DNA of 64,000 bases from Allobosea sp. (GCA_017307955.1 JAFKFV010000007.1:407462-471461); one strand, 5' to 3'; shown: positions 26,177-35,498, counted from the first letter of the stretch. Notes: generated by a model not told the origin, from the sequence alone. A program made the numbers and translations.

Positions 26177-29100
26177 ATGAAGTTCACGCGTCTTCGCCTC
26201 GTCGGCTTCAAGTCCTTCGTCGAGCCGTCCGACTTCGTCATCGAGCCGGGCCTGACCGGCGTCGTCGGGCCGAATGGCTGCGGCAAGTCCAATCTCGTCG
26301 AGGCGCTGCGCTGGGTGATGGGCGAAAGCTCATACAAGAACATGCGCGCGTCCGGCATGGACGACGTCATCTTCTCGGGCTCGGGCAACCGACCGGCCCG
26401 CAACACCGCCGAAGTCACCCTCGCCATCGACAACGCCGCCCGCAAGGCGCCGGCGGCCTTCAACGATGCCGACACGCTCGAGGTCACGCGCCGCATCGAG
26501 CGCGAGGCCGGCTCGGTCTACCGCATCAACGGCCGCGAGGTGCGGGCGCGCGACGTGCAGCTGCTCTTCGCCGACGCCTCGACCGGCGCGCGCTCGCCTT
26601 CCATGGTCGGACAGGGCCGCATCGGCGAGCTGATCGCCGCCAAGCCGCAGGCACGACGCGCCATCCTCGAAGAGGCGGCCGGCATCTCCGGCCTCTATTC
26701 CCGCCGCAACGAGGCCGAGACGCGGCTCAGGGCGGCCGAGCAGAATCTCGAACGGCTCGACGACGTCATCGGCGAGATCGACGGCCAGATCGAGGCGCTG
26801 AAGCGTCAGGCGCGGCAGGCCAACCGCTACCGCAACCTCTCCACCGATATCCGCAAGGCCGAGGCGACCGCGCTCTATCTCCGCCTCAACGCCGCCTCGG
26901 CGCAGGTCCGCGAGGGCGAGGCGGCGCTGGCCACCGCGACCGAAACCGTCAGCGCGCGCTCCGAAGCGCAGGCGAGTGCCGCGCGCGACCAGGCTGTCGC
27001 GGCGAGCGCCCTCCCCGCCGCCCGCGACGAGGAAGCCCGCGCCGCCGCGGCACTGCAGCGCCTCACCCAGGCGCGCGACGGCATCAATGCCGAGCAGCGG
27101 CGCATGCAGGAGCGGGCGGCCGATCTCGAGCGGAGGCTGAAGGATCTCGAAGGCGACATCCTGCGCGCCGCCGCCCTCGAGCGGGAGAATGCCGAGATGA
27201 CGGCGCGGCTCGATGCCGAAGAGGCGTCGCTGCGCCAGGCGGAAGCGGAGGCCGGACCGCTGGCGGCGGAAGCAGCCGCGCGCCGGACCGCCGCCGAGGC
27301 GGGGGAGCGGGAAGCCGACCGCCGCCTCGCCGAGGCGACGGCGCATCATGCGGCTCTGGCGGCGCGGCGGAGCGAACTGGAGCGGGCGCTGAAGAGTGCC
27401 GAGGACCGCCTCGCCAAGGTGCGCGGCGAGGCCGCGACCGTCGAGCGCGACGCGGCGGCGCTCGCCGCCGAACTCTCGCGGTTGCCTGACCTCGCCGCCG
27501 CCGAAGCAGCCGTCGCCGCCGCCGAGCGTGCGCGGACGGAGGCGGATGCCCGTGTCGTCGCCGCCGAATCGGCCGCGGCCACGGCCCGCGAGGCAGAGAC
27601 CGCGGCGCGTGGCCCGCTAGCCGAGGCCGAACGCGCCTTCGCCGGCATCGAAAGCGAGGCGCGGGCGCTGGAGAAGATCCTCGCGGCGGGCCATTCCTCG
27701 GGTCGGCGACCGCCGATCCTCGATTCGCTCGCCGTCGAGCGCGGCTTCGAGGCGGCGCTCGCCGCCGCCTTCGGCGACGATCTCGACGTTTCCGACGATG
27801 CCGGCGCGTCGAGCTATTGGGGCGAGGTCGAGCCTCTCGCCGAGGACCCGCTGCTGCCCTATGGCGCCGAGCCGCTCGCCCGCCATGTCAATGCGCCGCC
27901 TCTGCTCGCCCGCGCGCTGGAGCAGACGGGCATCGTCGCCCGCCCGCATGGCGCGACGCTGCAACCGCTGTTGAAGACCGGCCAGCGACTGGTCTCGCGC
28001 GAGGGCGATCTCTGGCGCTGGGACGGCTTCGTCGCCACGGCGGAGGCGCCAACCGCCGCAGCGATCCGCCTCGCCAACCGCAACCGCCTCGCCGAACTGC
28101 GCTCCGAACTCGCCCCGGCCCGCGCCGCCATCCTCGAGCGCCGATCAACGCTCGATGCCGCGACCGCGGCCGTCCGCAACGCGGCCGAGGCCGAGCGCTC
28201 GGCGCGCGATGCGGCCCGCGCGGCGCAGAAATCCGTCGACGACGCCAAGGCGCGGCTCGCCACCGCGGAGCGCGAGCAGGGTCGCCTCGCCGCCCGCAAG
28301 GCGGCGCTGCAGGAGGCCGGCAAGCGCGTCGAGGCTGCCCTGCGCGAGGCGGTGGCCGGACGCTCGGCGGCCGAGGCGGCGCTCGCTTCAGCCGCGGATC
28401 CGGCCGTGGCCCTCGCCGAGACGACGATGCTGCGCGCCGGTCTCGCCGAGCGCCGCGCCGCGCATGTCGAGGCCCGCGCAGCCGCCGATGCGCTCACCCG
28501 GGAGGGAGAGCTTCGCCGCAAGCGGCTCGCCGCGATCGCCGGCGAGCGGCAGAGCTGGAAGGCGCGCAGCGCCGGCGCCGCCGAGCAGAGCGCCAGCCTC
28601 GCTGCGAGGCGTGCCGAGATCGAGCGCGAGAAGACGAAGCTCGCCGAGGCGCCGGCCGATTTCGACATCCGCCGCCGCGCCGTGACGGCCGAGATCGCCA
28701 AAGCCGAGGAAGGGCGCCGCGAGGCCGCCGCACGATTGAAGACTGCCGAAGCCGCGCAGGCCGCGGCCGACGCAGCCGCGCGCGACGCGCTCACGGCCCT
28801 TTCCGAAGCGCGCGAGCGGCGCGGCCGCGCCGAGGAGCGGCTGACCGCCAGCATGGAGCGCCGCGCCGAGATCGAGGGGCGCATCACCGAACTGCTCGAT
28901 TGCGCGCCGCATGAGGTCGCAAGCATCGCCGGGCTCGATCCGAACGCGCCGCTGCCCGATGTCGAACAGGTCGACAAGCGGCTGGAACGGCTGCGGCAGG
29001 AGCGCGAGAAGCTCGGCGGCGTCAATCTGCGCGCCGAGGAAGAGGTGACCGAGGGCGAAGCCCGCCGCGAGCGCCTCGCCACCGATCGCGACGACCTGAT

Positions 29101-29638
29101 CGAGGCAATCCGCCGCCTGCGCCTCGGCATCGCCAGCCTCAACCGCGAGGGGCGCGAGCGGCTGCTTGCCGCATTCACGGTGGTGAATGCCGAATTCCAG
29201 CGCCTCTTCACCCATCTCTTCGGCGGTGGCACGGCCGAATTGCAGCTGACCGAGTCAGACGATCCGCTCGAAGCGGGGCTCGAGATCATGGCCCGGCCGC
29301 CCGGCAAGAAGCCGCAGACCATGACGCTCCTCTCCGGCGGCGAGCAGGCGCTGACGGCCATGGCGCTGATCTTCGCCGTCTTCCTCACCAATCCAGCGCC
29401 GATCTGCGTGCTCGACGAGGTCGACGCGCCGCTCGACGACCACAATGTCGAGCGCTTCTGCAACCTGCTGGACGAAATGGCGCGCACGACCGAGACGCGC
29501 TTCGTCACGATCACCCACAACCCGATCACCATGGCGCGCATGAATCGCCTGTTCGGCGTCACCATGGCCGAACGCGGCGTCAGCCAGCTCGTCTCGGTCG
29601 ACCTCGAAGCCGCCGAGCGATTCCTGGAGGCGAGTTGA
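26177..29638 (+). CDS. smc: Chromosome segregation protein SMC
   Basis: This 1153-aa ATPase organises and segregates the chromosome as the core of bacterial condensin. The Walker A is GPNGCGKSN (31-39). The signature LSGGEQ (about 1052) and Walker B VCVLDEVDAPLDD-type ICVLDEVDAPLDD (about 1076-1088) lie at the C-terminus. Between them are two long Ala/Glu/Arg-rich coiled coils and a hinge near residues 510-620 (RRPPILDSLAVERGFEAAL, YGAEPLARHVNAP, LKTGQRLVSREGDLWRWDGF). Size and layout are standard. The coiled-coil DNA opens long false frames on both strands. Kleisin genes (scpA/B) are not in the window. Confidence 0.96.
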   Translation: MKFTRLRLVGFKSFVEPSDFVIEPGLTGVVGPNGCGKSNLVEALRWVMGESSYKNMRASGMDDVIFSGSGNRPARNTAEVTLAIDNAARKAPAAFNDADTLEVTRRIEREAGSVYRINGREVRARDVQLLFADASTGARSPSMVGQGRIGELIAAKPQARRAILEEAAGISGLYSRRNEAETRLRAAEQNLERLDDVIGEIDGQIEALKRQARQANRYRNLSTDIRKAEATALYLRLNAASAQVREGEAALATATETVSARSEAQASAARDQAVAASALPAARDEEARAAAALQRLTQARDGINAEQRRMQERAADLERRLKDLEGDILRAAALERENAEMTARLDAEEASLRQAEAEAGPLAAEAAARRTAAEAGEREADRRLAEATAHHAALAARRSELERALKSAEDRLAKVRGEAATVERDAAALAAELSRLPDLAAAEAAVAAAERARTEADARVVAAESAAATAREAETAARGPLAEAERAFAGIESEARALEKILAAGHSSGRRPPILDSLAVERGFEAALAAAFGDDLDVSDDAGASSYWGEVEPLAEDPLLPYGAEPLARHVNAPPLLARALEQTGIVARPHGATLQPLLKTGQRLVSREGDLWRWDGFVATAEAPTAAAIRLANRNRLAELRSELAPARAAILERRSTLDAATAAVRNAAEAERSARDAARAAQKSVDDAKARLATAEREQGRLAARKAALQEAGKRVEAALREAVAGRSAAEAALASAADPAVALAETTMLRAGLAERRAAHVEARAAADALTREGELRRKRLAAIAGERQSWKARSAGAAEQSASLAARRAEIEREKTKLAEAPADFDIRRRAVTAEIAKAEEGRREAAARLKTAEAAQAAADAAARDALTALSEARERRGRAEERLTASMERRAEIEGRITELLDCAPHEVASIAGLDPNAPLPDVEQVDKRLERLRQEREKLGGVNLRAEEEVTEGEARRERLATDRDDLIEAIRRLRLGIASLNREGRERLLAAFTVVNAEFQRLFTHLFGGGTAELQLTESDDPLEAGLEIMARPPGKKPQTMTLLSGGEQALTAMALIFAVFLTNPAPICVLDEVDAPLDDHNVERFCNLLDEMARTTETRFVTITHNPITMARMNRLFGVTMAERGVSQLVSVDLEAAERFLEAS

Positions 29639-29704
29639 CGGGTTGCGCCGGCGGGCGGCTGCGCCTAAGTAGGCGTCACGGAACTGGATAGAGGAGACCT
29701 CGCA

Positions 29705-29827
29705 ATGGATCGGACCGCGACGATGATTTTCGCCCGCGTCCTGTCTCCTGCCCTGGTCTCTCCTCATGTCCGTTCCCTTTCGGGCCCCGCTCGTCGCGCT
29801 GCACGACGTCACGCTCGCCGCGCCTGA
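29705..29827 (+). CDS. Possible 40-codon upstream ORF overlapping the ABC-F gene
   Basis: A strong ribosome-binding site GAGGAG (29691-29696) lies eight bases before ATG 29705. The frame runs 40 codons (MDRTATMIFARVLSPALV...) and stops at 29827, 62 bases inside the ABC-F gene in another frame. The ABC-F ATG itself has no purine-rich site; it is preceded by pyrimidine-rich GTCTCTCCTC. I infer a leader peptide whose translation feeds or controls the ABC-F start. The peptide resembles nothing I know, and it could be fortuitous. Confidence 0.35.
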   Translation: MDRTATMIFARVLSPALVSPHVRSLSGPARRAARRHARRA

Positions 29828-31370
29828 CGGGCGCATTCTCCTGGACCATCTCGATCTCGCCTTCGGCACCGAACGCACGGGCCTTGTCGGCCGCAACGGC
29901 GCCGGCAAGTCGACGCTGCTCAAACTGATCGCCAGCGGCGAGCCGCCGCGCGCCGGCAGCATCGAACGTGTCGGCCGCATCGCGCTTCTGAAGCAGGGTA
30001 TCCGCGCCGACGACGGCTTGCGGGTCTGCGACATCGCCGGTGTCGGCGACGCCTTCGATCGGCTGGCGCGGCTATCCGCTGGCGAGGGCAGCCTTGACGA
30101 TGCCGCGCTGGCCGACTGGACGCTCGAAACGCGCTATGCCGCCGCGCTCGCCGCGACCGGCCTGCCGGTGCTCGATCCCGAGCGCCCGGCGGCGGCGCTT
30201 TCCGGCGGACAGCGGACGCGGCTCGCGCTCGCGGCGCTGCTTCTCGCCGAGCCAGACATGATCCTGCTCGACGAACCGACGGACAGCCTCGACCGCGACG
30301 GCCGCGCCGCCGTCGCCGAACTGATCGCCAACTGGAAGGGCGGCGCACTGGTCGCGAGCCATGATCGCACCCTGCTGCGCGCCATGGACCAGATCGTCGA
30401 ATTGTCGGCGCTCGGCGCCCGCAGCTATGGCGGCGGCTACGACTTCTATGCCGCGAAGCGTGCCGAGGAGCGCGCGGCGGCGGCCGAGCGGCTGGACATT
30501 GCCGAGCGCTCGCTGAAACAGACGCGCGAACGCATCCAGACCGCTGCCGAGCGCAAGGCGCACAAGGACGGACGCGGCCGGCGCGAGCGCGCGAAGGGCG
30601 ACACGCCGAAGATCATGCTCGATGCGGCGCGCGAGCGCTCCGAAAAGAGCGCGGGCGCGGCCGGCCGGCTGGCCGAGCGGCAGATGGAGACGGCCGGCGA
30701 GGCTCTCACCGAGGCGCAGGCTGCGGTCGAGCGCGTGGCGCAGCTCGCTTTCGCCCTTCCCTCCTCAGGCCTCGCCGAGCGGCGCCAGGTGCTGGAGATG
30801 CGCGAGCTTCGCTATGGCCATCCCGACGGCCCGCTGCTTTTCGACGGGCTCGACCTCGTGGTCAGCGGGCCGGAGCGCATCGGCATCACCGGCGGCAACG
30901 GTACCGGCAAGTCGACACTGCTGCGGCTCGCCGCCGGCGAGCTGGAGCCGCTGTCGGGCACAGTCCGGAGGCCGGTCGCCTCGGTGCTGCTCGATCAGGA
31001 ACTGGCGCTCTTCGACCGGCGCCAGACCATCCTCGACGCGTTCCGCCGGCTCAATCCTCAGGCGACCATCAACGAGGCCCATGCGGCGCTGGCGCGCTTC
31101 CTGTTCCGCAACGAGGAGGCGCGCCGGCCGGTCTCTTCGCTCTCGGGCGGCGAGGCGCTGCGCGCGGCGCTGGCGGCCGTGCTCTGCGGCTCGAACCCGC
31201 CGCAGCTGCTCATTCTCGACGAGCCGACCAACCATCTCGACCTCGACTCGGTCCAGGCAGTGGAACAGGCGCTCCGCGGCTATGACGGGGCGCTGATGGT
31301 GGCGAGCCACGACGCGGATTTCCTCGAAGCGCTCGGGCTCACGCGGCGGGTGGTGCTGCCGGTCGGGTGA
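29766..31370 (+). CDS. ABC-F family ATPase
   Basis: This 534-aa soluble protein has two fused ABC nucleotide-binding domains and no membrane part. First domain: Walker A GRNGAGKST (42-50), LSGGQ (145-149), Walker B LLDEPTDSLD. Second: Walker A GGNGTGKST (376-384), LSGGE, LILDEPTNHLD. The charged linker at about 232-330 (KQTRERIQTAAERKAHKDG) is the P-site tRNA interaction motif region. ABC-F proteins act on the ribosome to rescue stalling or confer resistance to ribosome drugs; the subfamily is not clear by eye. DEPTDSLD in the first domain departs from the usual DEPTNHLD. Confidence 0.92.
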   Translation: MSVPFRAPLVALHDVTLAAPDGRILLDHLDLAFGTERTGLVGRNGAGKSTLLKLIASGEPPRAGSIERVGRIALLKQGIRADDGLRVCDIAGVGDAFDRLARLSAGEGSLDDAALADWTLETRYAAALAATGLPVLDPERPAAALSGGQRTRLALAALLLAEPDMILLDEPTDSLDRDGRAAVAELIANWKGGALVASHDRTLLRAMDQIVELSALGARSYGGGYDFYAAKRAEERAAAAERLDIAERSLKQTRERIQTAAERKAHKDGRGRRERAKGDTPKIMLDAARERSEKSAGAAGRLAERQMETAGEALTEAQAAVERVAQLAFALPSSGLAERRQVLEMRELRYGHPDGPLLFDGLDLVVSGPERIGITGGNGTGKSTLLRLAAGELEPLSGTVRRPVASVLLDQELALFDRRQTILDAFRRLNPQATINEAHAALARFLFRNEEARRPVSSLSGGEALRAALAAVLCGSNPPQLLILDEPTNHLDLDSVQAVEQALRGYDGALMVASHDADFLEALGLTRRVVLPVG

Positions 31371-31414
31371 CGGCGGAGGCGGGATTCAGTCACGAAGACG
31401 CCCCCTCCCTGGCC

Positions 31415-31532
31415 CTCCCCCGCTTTGCGGGAGAGGGGACCAGGGCGAGATCTTCATCGAGAAAGCGCCCGTCCAGAGGGCGAGGCGCTCATGCCGGCCG
31501 TGCCCGGCCCTCTCTCCCGCAAAGCGGGGGAG
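31415..31532. repeat. Inverted repeat between the ABC-F and pyruvate-kinase-like genes
   Basis: Two identical 21-base arms in opposite orientation occupy 31415-31435 and 31512-31532. Each arm is itself nearly palindromic around CCGCTTTGCGG, and purine/pyrimidine-rich flanks (CCCTCCC, GGAGAGGGG) extend the pairing. This composition, with CCGCAAAGCGG cores in GAGAGGGG context, resembles short intergenic repeats common in alphaproteobacterial genomes. It sits between convergent stops, so it may also end transcription from both sides. The whole non-coding gap is 31371-31550. Confidence 0.75.
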
Positions 31533-31550
31533 AGATGGAGAGGGGCCTTC

Positions 31551-33032
31551 CTACCAGCTCGCGAGCCGGCGGAGCGTCGGGGTCTTCTTGTATTGGTGGC
31601 CGCCCATGCGGGCGAAAAGCACGACGAGTTCGTCGATCGCCTTCAGCACATGCGGGCCCTTGTTGAGCATGACGCATTCCGCCCGCGCCGCCATCGCGGC
31701 GTCGGTCATCTCGCCGCGCGAGGGGAAGCCCTTCTTGATGAGATGCTCGAGAACCTGTGTCGCCCAGATCACCGGCACCTGCGCCGCCTCGCCGATCCAG
31801 AGAATCTCCTCCTGCATCTCGGCCAGGCGGTTGAAGCCGATCTCCACCGCGAGATCGCCGCGCGCGATCATCACCGCAGTCGGCTGCCTGCCCGCGGCGC
31901 GGACGATCATCTCGGGGAGATTGGCGAGCGCCCGCGTCGTCTCGATCTTGAGCACCAGCGAGAGGCTCTGCCAGTCGCCCGGGCGGATGCGCGCCAGAGC
32001 GGCATGGAGATCGTCGATATCGGCGGCCGTCTGGACGAAGGAGAACTCGATGCCGTCGGCGTTCTTCGCGACGAAATCGAGATCCTCGATGTCCTTCTCG
32101 GTCAAAGCGGGGATCGAGAATTCGGTGTCGGGGAAATTGACGCCCTTCTCTTCCTTCAGCTTGTAGCCATCCTCATCCGGCGCGCCGCTCGCCTCGACGA
32201 CGACGCCCCAGGGCGCCACCGCGACGACGCTGGTCGGCAGCTTGCCGTCGTCGATGAAGATGCGCTCGCCGACCTCGCAGGCCGCGAGCGCTTGCGGCAG
32301 CGTGCATTCGACAGCCATCAAATCGGCGGGCGCCTCGTCGAGCCGGCCCGGCGCAGCAATTGCGAGACGGTCGCCGTCGCCGATGCGCTTGTTGCCGTCG
32401 AGCTTTCGGATGGCGCCGGTGCGGATCTTCGGCCCGGCAAGGTCCATCAGGACCTTCATGCGCCGGCCGGTCGCCGCTTCGGCCGCCTTGGCGTGGGCGA
32501 TCATCCGCGCCCACGCCTCACGGTCGTCATGGGCGCAGTTGATGCGGATCGCCTCGACGCCTCGCGACGCGAGATCGGTCATGAAGGCCGGATCATCCGC
32601 CGCCTCGCTCGGGCAGGTGACGAGGAGATGCACGGCGCGGCCTTCCGATGGCGGGCCGAGGATCTCCGACGTCGCCGCGGCGAGGTGACGCTCGCCGGCG
32701 AAGAAGGTCTCGTCGCCGGGAAAATCGCGGCGGGGCGCGCTCTCGGTGATCGCATCGAGGGCAGCGAGCACGGCGGCGAACGTCGGCGCGACGCGGCTTT
32801 CGAGGCGCCCGATCGAGGAAAGGCCATGCGCCATCAGCCGGCGCTGCAGGGGCCGATTGTCGCGGCGGCGAAGCGCGAGATAATCGGCGAGGTTGCGCGC
32901 GCCGGCGACGAAGTCCGGCCGCTCGATGCCCGCCGACCAGGCCGCAAAGATCGCCTCGCCCTCTTCCGCCACGGCCCGGGCCAGTTCATCGACATCGGCA
33001 CGAAGGGCGAGGCTTTCGTCGCGATCCATCAT
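31551..33032 (-). CDS. Pyruvate-kinase-like protein with N-terminal extension and no C-domain
   Basis: This 493-aa protein starts with about 130 residues unrelated to pyruvate kinase and then follows the pyruvate kinase barrel. It shows RINCAHDD, DLAGPKIRTG (198-206), FIDDGKL, KGVNFPD, the catalytic Lys in LVLKIET (K362), MIARGDLAVEIG and PVIWATQVLEHL. It departs from true enzymes where AAMAARAECVMLNKGPHV replaces the usual MLSGETAKG, and it ends without the regulatory C-terminal domain. Related long proteins in rhizobia are annotated as pyruvate kinase, but the true substrate is uncertain. Start: ATG ATG at 33032/33029, with GGAG upstream of both. Confidence 0.8.
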   Translation of the reverse strand: MMDRDESLALRADVDELARAVAEEGEAIFAAWSAGIERPDFVAGARNLADYLALRRRDNRPLQRRLMAHGLSSIGRLESRVAPTFAAVLAALDAITESAPRRDFPGDETFFAGERHLAAATSEILGPPSEGRAVHLLVTCPSEAADDPAFMTDLASRGVEAIRINCAHDDREAWARMIAHAKAAEAATGRRMKVLMDLAGPKIRTGAIRKLDGNKRIGDGDRLAIAAPGRLDEAPADLMAVECTLPQALAACEVGERIFIDDGKLPTSVVAVAPWGVVVEASGAPDEDGYKLKEEKGVNFPDTEFSIPALTEKDIEDLDFVAKNADGIEFSFVQTAADIDDLHAALARIRPGDWQSLSLVLKIETTRALANLPEMIVRAAGRQPTAVMIARGDLAVEIGFNRLAEMQEEILWIGEAAQVPVIWATQVLEHLIKKGFPSRGEMTDAAMAARAECVMLNKGPHVLKAIDELVVLFARMGGHQYKKTPTLRRLASW

Positions 33033-33160
33033 TGGGGCTCCAAGGCGCATGGGAGGGCAGAGGACTAAGGTCCACCGCCTATCGCAGCGCGACGAAAGGC
33101 GCATGACACAGATCAACCGCCGCGCTGGCGCATCGATGGCCGGCGGGCCACCATGCGGCG

Positions 33161-34243
33161 ATGCCCCCGCTGCCTCCTCCTTCGCCCGTCAGCCTCCTCG
33201 CCTGGTATGACCGGCATGCGCGGCGCCTCCCCTGGCGCATCGGCCCGGCCGAGCGCCGGCGCGGCGTGACGCCCGATCCCTATCGCGTCTGGCTCTCGGA
33301 GATCATGCTGCAGCAGACGACCGTCGCGGCCGTAAAGCCCTATTTCGAGGGCTTCCTCGCCCGCTGGCCGGATGTCGCCGCGCTCGCCGCCGCGCCATCC
33401 GAAGAGGTGATGAAGGCCTGGGCCGGGCTCGGCTATTATTCGCGCGCGCGCAATCTGAAGGCCGCCGCCGAAGCCGTGGCGCGCGAGCATGGCGGCCGCT
33501 TCCCGGCGACCGAAGCCGGGCTCACCGCCCTTCCCGGCATCGGCGCCTACACCGCCGCCGCCATCGCCGCCATCGCCTTCGACCAGCCGGCCGCGGTGGT
33601 GGACGGCAATGTCGAACGGGTGCTCTCGCGCGTCTTCGCGGTGGAAACGCCGTTGCCGGCCGCAAAGAGCGAGATCCGTCGCCTGCAGGCGATGCTGACG
33701 CCTGAGGAGCGGCCCGGCGACTATGCGCAGGCGATGATGGATCTCGGCGCGACCATCTGCACGCCGCGACGCCCGGCCTGTTCGCTCTGTCCCTGGTCGG
33801 AAAGCTGCGCCGCCCATGCCGCCGGAATCGAGGAGAGCTTCCCCGTGAAGCCGGACAAGGCGGCGCGGCCGGAGCGGACGGGCACGGCCTTTGTCGCAAG
33901 GCGTCGCGACGGCGCCGTGCTGCTGCGCCGCCGTGCCGAGAAGGGACTGCTCGGCGGCATGACCGAGGTTCCGGGAAGCGAGTGGCTACCCTCGACAGCG
34001 CCCGCCGCCGAAGCGACGGCGCCGCTGACGGCACGCTGGGAGGCGAAGGGCGAGGTCATTCATGTCTTCACCCATTTCCGCCTGACGCTTTCGATCCTCG
34101 CAGCGGAGCCGGAGGGCGATCCGGCGGCGCCGGACGGTCACTGGTGGGCAAGCGCCGAGGAACTTCCGGGTGAGGCGCTGCCGAGCGTCATGAAGAAGGC
34201 GATAGAAGCCGCCTTTCCCGGAGCGACGAAGCGGCGGCGCTGA
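33161..34243 (+). CDS. mutY: A/G-specific adenine glycosylase
   Basis: This 360-aa base-excision repair enzyme removes adenine mispaired with 8-oxoguanine. The catalytic pair is E47 (SEIMLQQT) and D148 (VVDGNVERVLSR). The helix-hairpin-helix is LPGIGAYTAAAIAAIAF, and the 4Fe-4S cluster is held by C200, C207, C210 and C216 (C-x6-C-x2-C-x5-C). A NUDIX-like domain that reads 8-oxoG follows (TAFVARRRDGAVLLRRR, FTHFRLTL). All key residues are present. A HAD hydrolase and DUF1993 gene follow closely, and ccrM is nearby on the other strand. Confidence 0.96.
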   Translation: MPPLPPPSPVSLLAWYDRHARRLPWRIGPAERRRGVTPDPYRVWLSEIMLQQTTVAAVKPYFEGFLARWPDVAALAAAPSEEVMKAWAGLGYYSRARNLKAAAEAVAREHGGRFPATEAGLTALPGIGAYTAAAIAAIAFDQPAAVVDGNVERVLSRVFAVETPLPAAKSEIRRLQAMLTPEERPGDYAQAMMDLGATICTPRRPACSLCPWSESCAAHAAGIEESFPVKPDKAARPERTGTAFVARRRDGAVLLRRRAEKGLLGGMTEVPGSEWLPSTAPAAEATAPLTARWEAKGEVIHVFTHFRLTLSILAAEPEGDPAAPDGHWWASAEELPGEALPSVMKKAIEAAFPGATKRRR

Positions 34244-34311
34244 GCGGTAGCGGCATGGCCAGCCGTCCGGAGAGGGGCTATGAAGTCGGTCCGCATAACG
34301 GGAAGCCCCCC

Positions 34312-34941
34312 ATGACCGCTGCCTCGACCAAGATCCGCCATATCGTCTTCGACATCGGCAATGTGCTGATCAGCTGGGAGCCCGAGCGGCTCTACCGCCG
34401 GCTCATTCCCGACGAAGCGGCGCGGCGCGTCTTCCTCGCCGAGGTGCTCACGCATGAATGGAATCTCGAGCAGGATCGCGGCCGCAGCTGGGCAGATGCC
34501 GAGGCGGAGGTGCTCGCCCGCTACCCACAGCATGCCGAGCTGATCCGCGCCTGGCGGCTCCACTGGCACGAGATGGTCCCGGGCGCGATCGAGGAGACGG
34601 TCGAGATCCTCCGCGCCCTGATCGCCTCAGGCTATGACGTGACCGCGCTCACCAATTTCGCCGAGGACACCTTCGCCGAGGCGCAGGCGCGCTTCCCCTA
34701 TCTGACGACGTTCCGCGGCATCACCGTTTCCGGCAAGGTGCGTCTCGTGAAACCGGATGTCGCGATCTATCATCACCATGTCGAGGCGCATGATCTCGAT
34801 CCGGCGGCGACGCTGTTCTTCGACGATATGCCGGCCAATATCGAGGCGGCGCGCGCGGCCGGCTGGAACGCCGAACGCTTCGTCGATCCGGCGACGATGC
34901 GCGCCGATCTCGAAAAATGGGGCGTGCGCCTCACCGCCTGA
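34312..34941 (+). CDS. HAD-superfamily hydrolase (YihX-like)
   Basis: This 209-aa protein has the HAD motif I as VFDIGNVLISW (nucleophile D14), motif II Thr in VTALTNFAEDTF, Lys in RLVKPDVAIYHH, and the acidic motif IV in LFFDDMPANIEAARAAGW. The DIGNVL form is typical of the YihX/epoxide-hydrolase-N-like group, whose E. coli member dephosphorylates alpha-glucose-1-phosphate; the substrate here is unknown. GGGAAG before the ATG at 34312 decides the start. It lies 68 bases after mutY. Confidence 0.88.
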   Translation: MTAASTKIRHIVFDIGNVLISWEPERLYRRLIPDEAARRVFLAEVLTHEWNLEQDRGRSWADAEAEVLARYPQHAELIRAWRLHWHEMVPGAIEETVEILRALIASGYDVTALTNFAEDTFAEAQARFPYLTTFRGITVSGKVRLVKPDVAIYHHHVEAHDLDPAATLFFDDMPANIEAARAAGWNAERFVDPATMRADLEKWGVRLTA

Positions 34942-34967
34942 CGGAGCCTTGCCGACGGAGCTTTGCC

Positions 34968-35498
34968 ATGGCCGGCCTCCATGCCGTCACCGTGCCGGTG
35001 CTGTTGCGCTATCTGCGGCAGCTCGACGGGCTCATGCTGCGCCTCGACGCCTTTGCGCGGGAAGGCCGGCATGACGAAGAGGCGCTGCTCGCGACTGCGC
35101 TCGCCGAGGACATGTTCGATCTCCGCCGTCAGGTGTTGATCGCGGCCAATTTCTCGGTGCGCGCACTGAAGCCGGTGGCGCCCGAACTCGAAGCGCTGGG
35201 ACCGGCCGAGGGCGAGCGCATCGCCGATCTCCGCCTCCGCATCTCAGAGCGGATCGCAGCGCTTTCTGCGCTCGACCCGGCGGCGATCGACGCCGCCGAG
35301 GCCCTCCCTGCGTCGGAGCGCGCGGGCGACGCGCTGGTCGAGACCGACGCGCTGACCTTCGCGACGCAATATGCGCTGCCGAATTTCTTCTTCCACCTCA
35401 CGAGCGCCTACGCGATCCTCCGCCATCTCGGCGTGCCCATCGGCAAGCCCGATTTCGACGGCTTCCACGCCTATCCGCCTGGGTTCAGCTTCGTGTGA
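34968..35498 (+). CDS. DUF1993-family protein
   Basis: This 176-aa protein matches the DUF1993 pattern: TVPVLLRYLRQLDGLMLRLDAFA, LAEDMFDLRRQVLIAANFSVRAL, and LPNFFFHLTSAYAILRHLGVPIGKPDFDGF. Members are predicted four-helix bundles related to DinB-like proteins, with no established function. GGAG lies nine bases before the ATG at 34968. It follows the HAD gene by 26 bases and may be co-transcribed with mutY. Confidence 0.87.
   Translation: MAGLHAVTVPVLLRYLRQLDGLMLRLDAFAREGRHDEEALLATALAEDMFDLRRQVLIAANFSVRALKPVAPELEALGPAEGERIADLRLRISERIAALSALDPAAIDAAEALPASERAGDALVETDALTFATQYALPNFFFHLTSAYAILRHLGVPIGKPDFDGFHAYPPGFSFV

Noticed and set aside
27859..29565. Long Ser/Arg/Ala-rich minus-strand frame in the 3' half of smc
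   Set aside because: It is a shadow of the coiled-coil coding sequence, with repetitive composition and no start-site support.
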